In this document: positions 62,201 to 64,000 of the stretch, piece by piece
How the letters are laid out: the number at the start of each line of letters is the position of its first letter
How positions within the stretch are numbered: the first letter of the stretch is position 1
NCBI GenBank assembly: GCA_017590115.1
Contig: JAGGNK010000002.1
Coordinates: 16,983,264-17,047,263, forward strand
DNA from: Montifringilla adamsi
Taxonomy: Eukaryota; Chordata; Aves; Passeriformes; Passeridae
DNA: 64,000 nt
Reading direction: 5' to 3'
Translations under genes and position numbers: made by a program
The notes under the pieces: model-generated
Database searches by the model: none
Told to the model about the DNA's origin: nothing
Seen by the model: the letters and a program-made list of their open reading frames with translations, nothing else

Positions 62201-64000
62201 ATCCACGAGGCACTGAGGACCCTTGGCCTGTTGCCATGGGAAGAGGAAGGGTTTATAGATGGTTTTGCACAGGTTGGTGTTAAAGATCAGGCAGAATGTT
62301 TGGTTACCTGTGCAATAATTCAAACTAAGCATAGAATCTGCTGAGATAAATTTGCTGTTCCCTCGTTCAGAATTGCTATTTTTAATGCTTCAGCTGCTCA
62401 TGAGGGAGTGTTTGTGTCTGGAGCTGTAGCAGAGCTGGCAGGGATGCAAGCTCGGACAAAATCAACCTTTCTGGGAGGATGTGATGCCTGGTGGCTGATT
62501 TTGATTTGCATTGATTTGCCTGTGTTGTTGTTTGATTACCTCCAGGCTGGTGCTGGAGATGAGGGTTTTTCTGTTTGATCCCCCATTAGGCTCTTCCCTC
62601 CGTGTCCTATCGATACCTGCCCCAGGCTCTCACTGCTCTGCCCCTGCTGTGTGAGCTCCCTTCCCTCCTGCCTCTGCTGCTGCAGAAACTAACTGGGGAA
62701 AATTTGGTGTGGGCCTGGGGCTGGGCACAGCCCTGCTGCTCTGGCTGTGCCTCTGAAATAAATGGCAATAAAACATTTCAGCGTTCTTTTAATGCCACAG
62801 AGCTTCGTGGAACTTCCGTGAGGATTCCTGAGGAAGCTCTCGAATGCTGCTCTATAGCAGGGCTTTGGTTGGAGAGTCTTTTGGAAAATGCTTTGGTCAT
62901 TTTCTGTAGAGTGCTCTTTGTTTTGATGATTTGATACGAGTTGTGTTAATGCTCAGTTGCATGACTGATACAGGAAAATCACTGACTGCTTCTCTACTAA
63001 CATTTTCTTTGTGAAGGGAAACTTTAATATTGAAATAATCTCCCCTTTTTCCCTGATCTGGTTTTGCCAGTGGCAGCTTATTTGGAATCAAGCTGTGGCC
63101 CTGTTTTGTGTATCTTCAGGCTGTTACCATGTTTTAGATTATGAATCTGGATTTCATTTGGGGTTTTAACCACTCACTTCACCCAACAGCTGTTTGGAGG
63201 AGGCAGGGCTGGGGTAAGGTGTGGATTAAGTTTCCCATATGCAGGTAAGGCACCTGTCAGGGTATGGTGGTGCTGCATTGGAACATTTTAGAAGTCTGAG
63301 CAGATTCAAGATTGATTTGCTGACAGGAGCATCCATGCTTCTAATGTAAGTGCTGCATTCTGTTGCAGAGCTGATAAGTTGTTGGACAGGACAGATTTGA
63401 GGCTCTCCTGAAGCTCAGACTGCTCTTGTGGAATGAGGGGCCAACTCTGGTGGGAGCAGTGCTGTCAGTACAGCTGCAGAACAGGAAAAAACCACATTTA
63501 CAGGGGATAGCAGATAATTGTTATGGCTCAATCTTCAGCTTCATGAACCTGCAGAGCAGTTCAGCAGGAACTTTGCTTGTCAAGGCATCCCTTCCTTAGC
63601 CACGGGTTTCTCAGCTCTGATTTGAAGGTTTCCATTAATGAAGATGTCTGTTCCTCACAGATGGAACACACTGCAGAACACATCTTCTGCAGCCACCAGG
63701 TTTTCAGTCTGGTTGGAGCAGATAAGATCATTGTTGTTCTACCACGTAGCTCACAGAGCTTTAGTGTTGGATGATCTCATAGAGGTTTTTAATCCATCTG
63801 GCTCCATCAAAATGGGCTCTGTTACCCCTCAGTGGGTACCCACTGGTATTAGCCAAATTACTCAGAAAACATTTGATTGAGTCACTTTCTTTCAGGGTTG
63901 ATACTGTTGTAAGTGATGTTGTGTGTGCTGGTATTTATGTGCATTGTCTTTGTAAGATGCACATGCATCATTCCCAGTTTGGGGCAGTCTGTGATAGTTT
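59283..64000. other. Non-coding unique sequence to window end
   Basis: No gene or transposon is recognised. Small items are a T15 run at 60514-60528, a CAAA-type tract at about 60826-60855, an A15 run at 61515-61529, a G/T-only tract at 61913-61945, and GC-richer patches at about 61130-61420 and 62580-62760. Open frames are under 111 codons with no recognisable domain. Confidence 0.55.

Noticed and set aside
1..64000. tRNA, rRNA, snRNA and known microRNA genes
   Set aside because: By eye on both strands I found no tRNA B-box context, no U6-like start and no familiar microRNA seed hairpin. A covariance-model scan was not possible here.

Overview
This window reads as non-coding avian nuclear DNA, either intergenic or intronic. 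The case for a bird rests on five degenerate fragments of the CR1 non-LTR retrotransposon, the typical bird LINE. Four of them share the CR1 3' end with its ATTCTGTG-type octamer. Otherwise the background is AT-rich, CpG-poor and carries few interspersed repeats. A songbird seems likely from the look of the CR1 3' ends and the many G/T-rich simple tracts, but the species cannot be read from the sequence. I found no protein-coding exon, tRNA, rRNA, snRNA or CRISPR array that I can support. All open frames are short (under 200 codons), none matches a protein family I recognise except two CR1 ORF2 remnants, and the longest lies in a minisatellite that has no stop codon in any frame.

Layout. Positions 1-28,000 are AT-rich unique sequence with scattered homopolymers and G/T-only tracts and no recognisable gene. 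A CR1 3' fragment on the + strand lies at about 28,029-28,300. Positions 28,300-39,950 are again unique, with a GC-richer patch at 29,700-30,130, a 145-bp G/T-only tract at 31,783-31,927 and a T38 run at 38,762-38,799. A CR1 fragment on the - strand follows at 39,952-40,242, then a canonical G-quadruplex motif at 40,511-40,533.

The most structured part is 44,683-50,641. It holds a pair of inverted arms of about 415 and 434 bp (44,683-45,097 and 48,482-48,915) separated by 3.4 kb, with a 169-bp core that is identical between the arms, homopolymer runs included. The spacer carries a four-copy 27-bp minisatellite (46,120-46,227) and a CR1 fragment on the - strand. Just beyond the second arm come a thirteen-copy 17-bp minisatellite (49,077-49,294), a 15-nt segment framed like a microexon (49,763-49,777) and another CR1 3' fragment (about 50,398-50,641).

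Positions 50,642-64,000 are unique sequence, with a CpG cluster at 54,552-54,805, an internal CR1 ORF2 scrap at 59,080-59,192 and a 61-bp homopurine tract at 59,222-59,282. With no genes present, nothing can be said about genes working together. The notable content is structural: an inverted duplication, tandem repeats, non-B DNA motifs and a few candidate regulatory patches.
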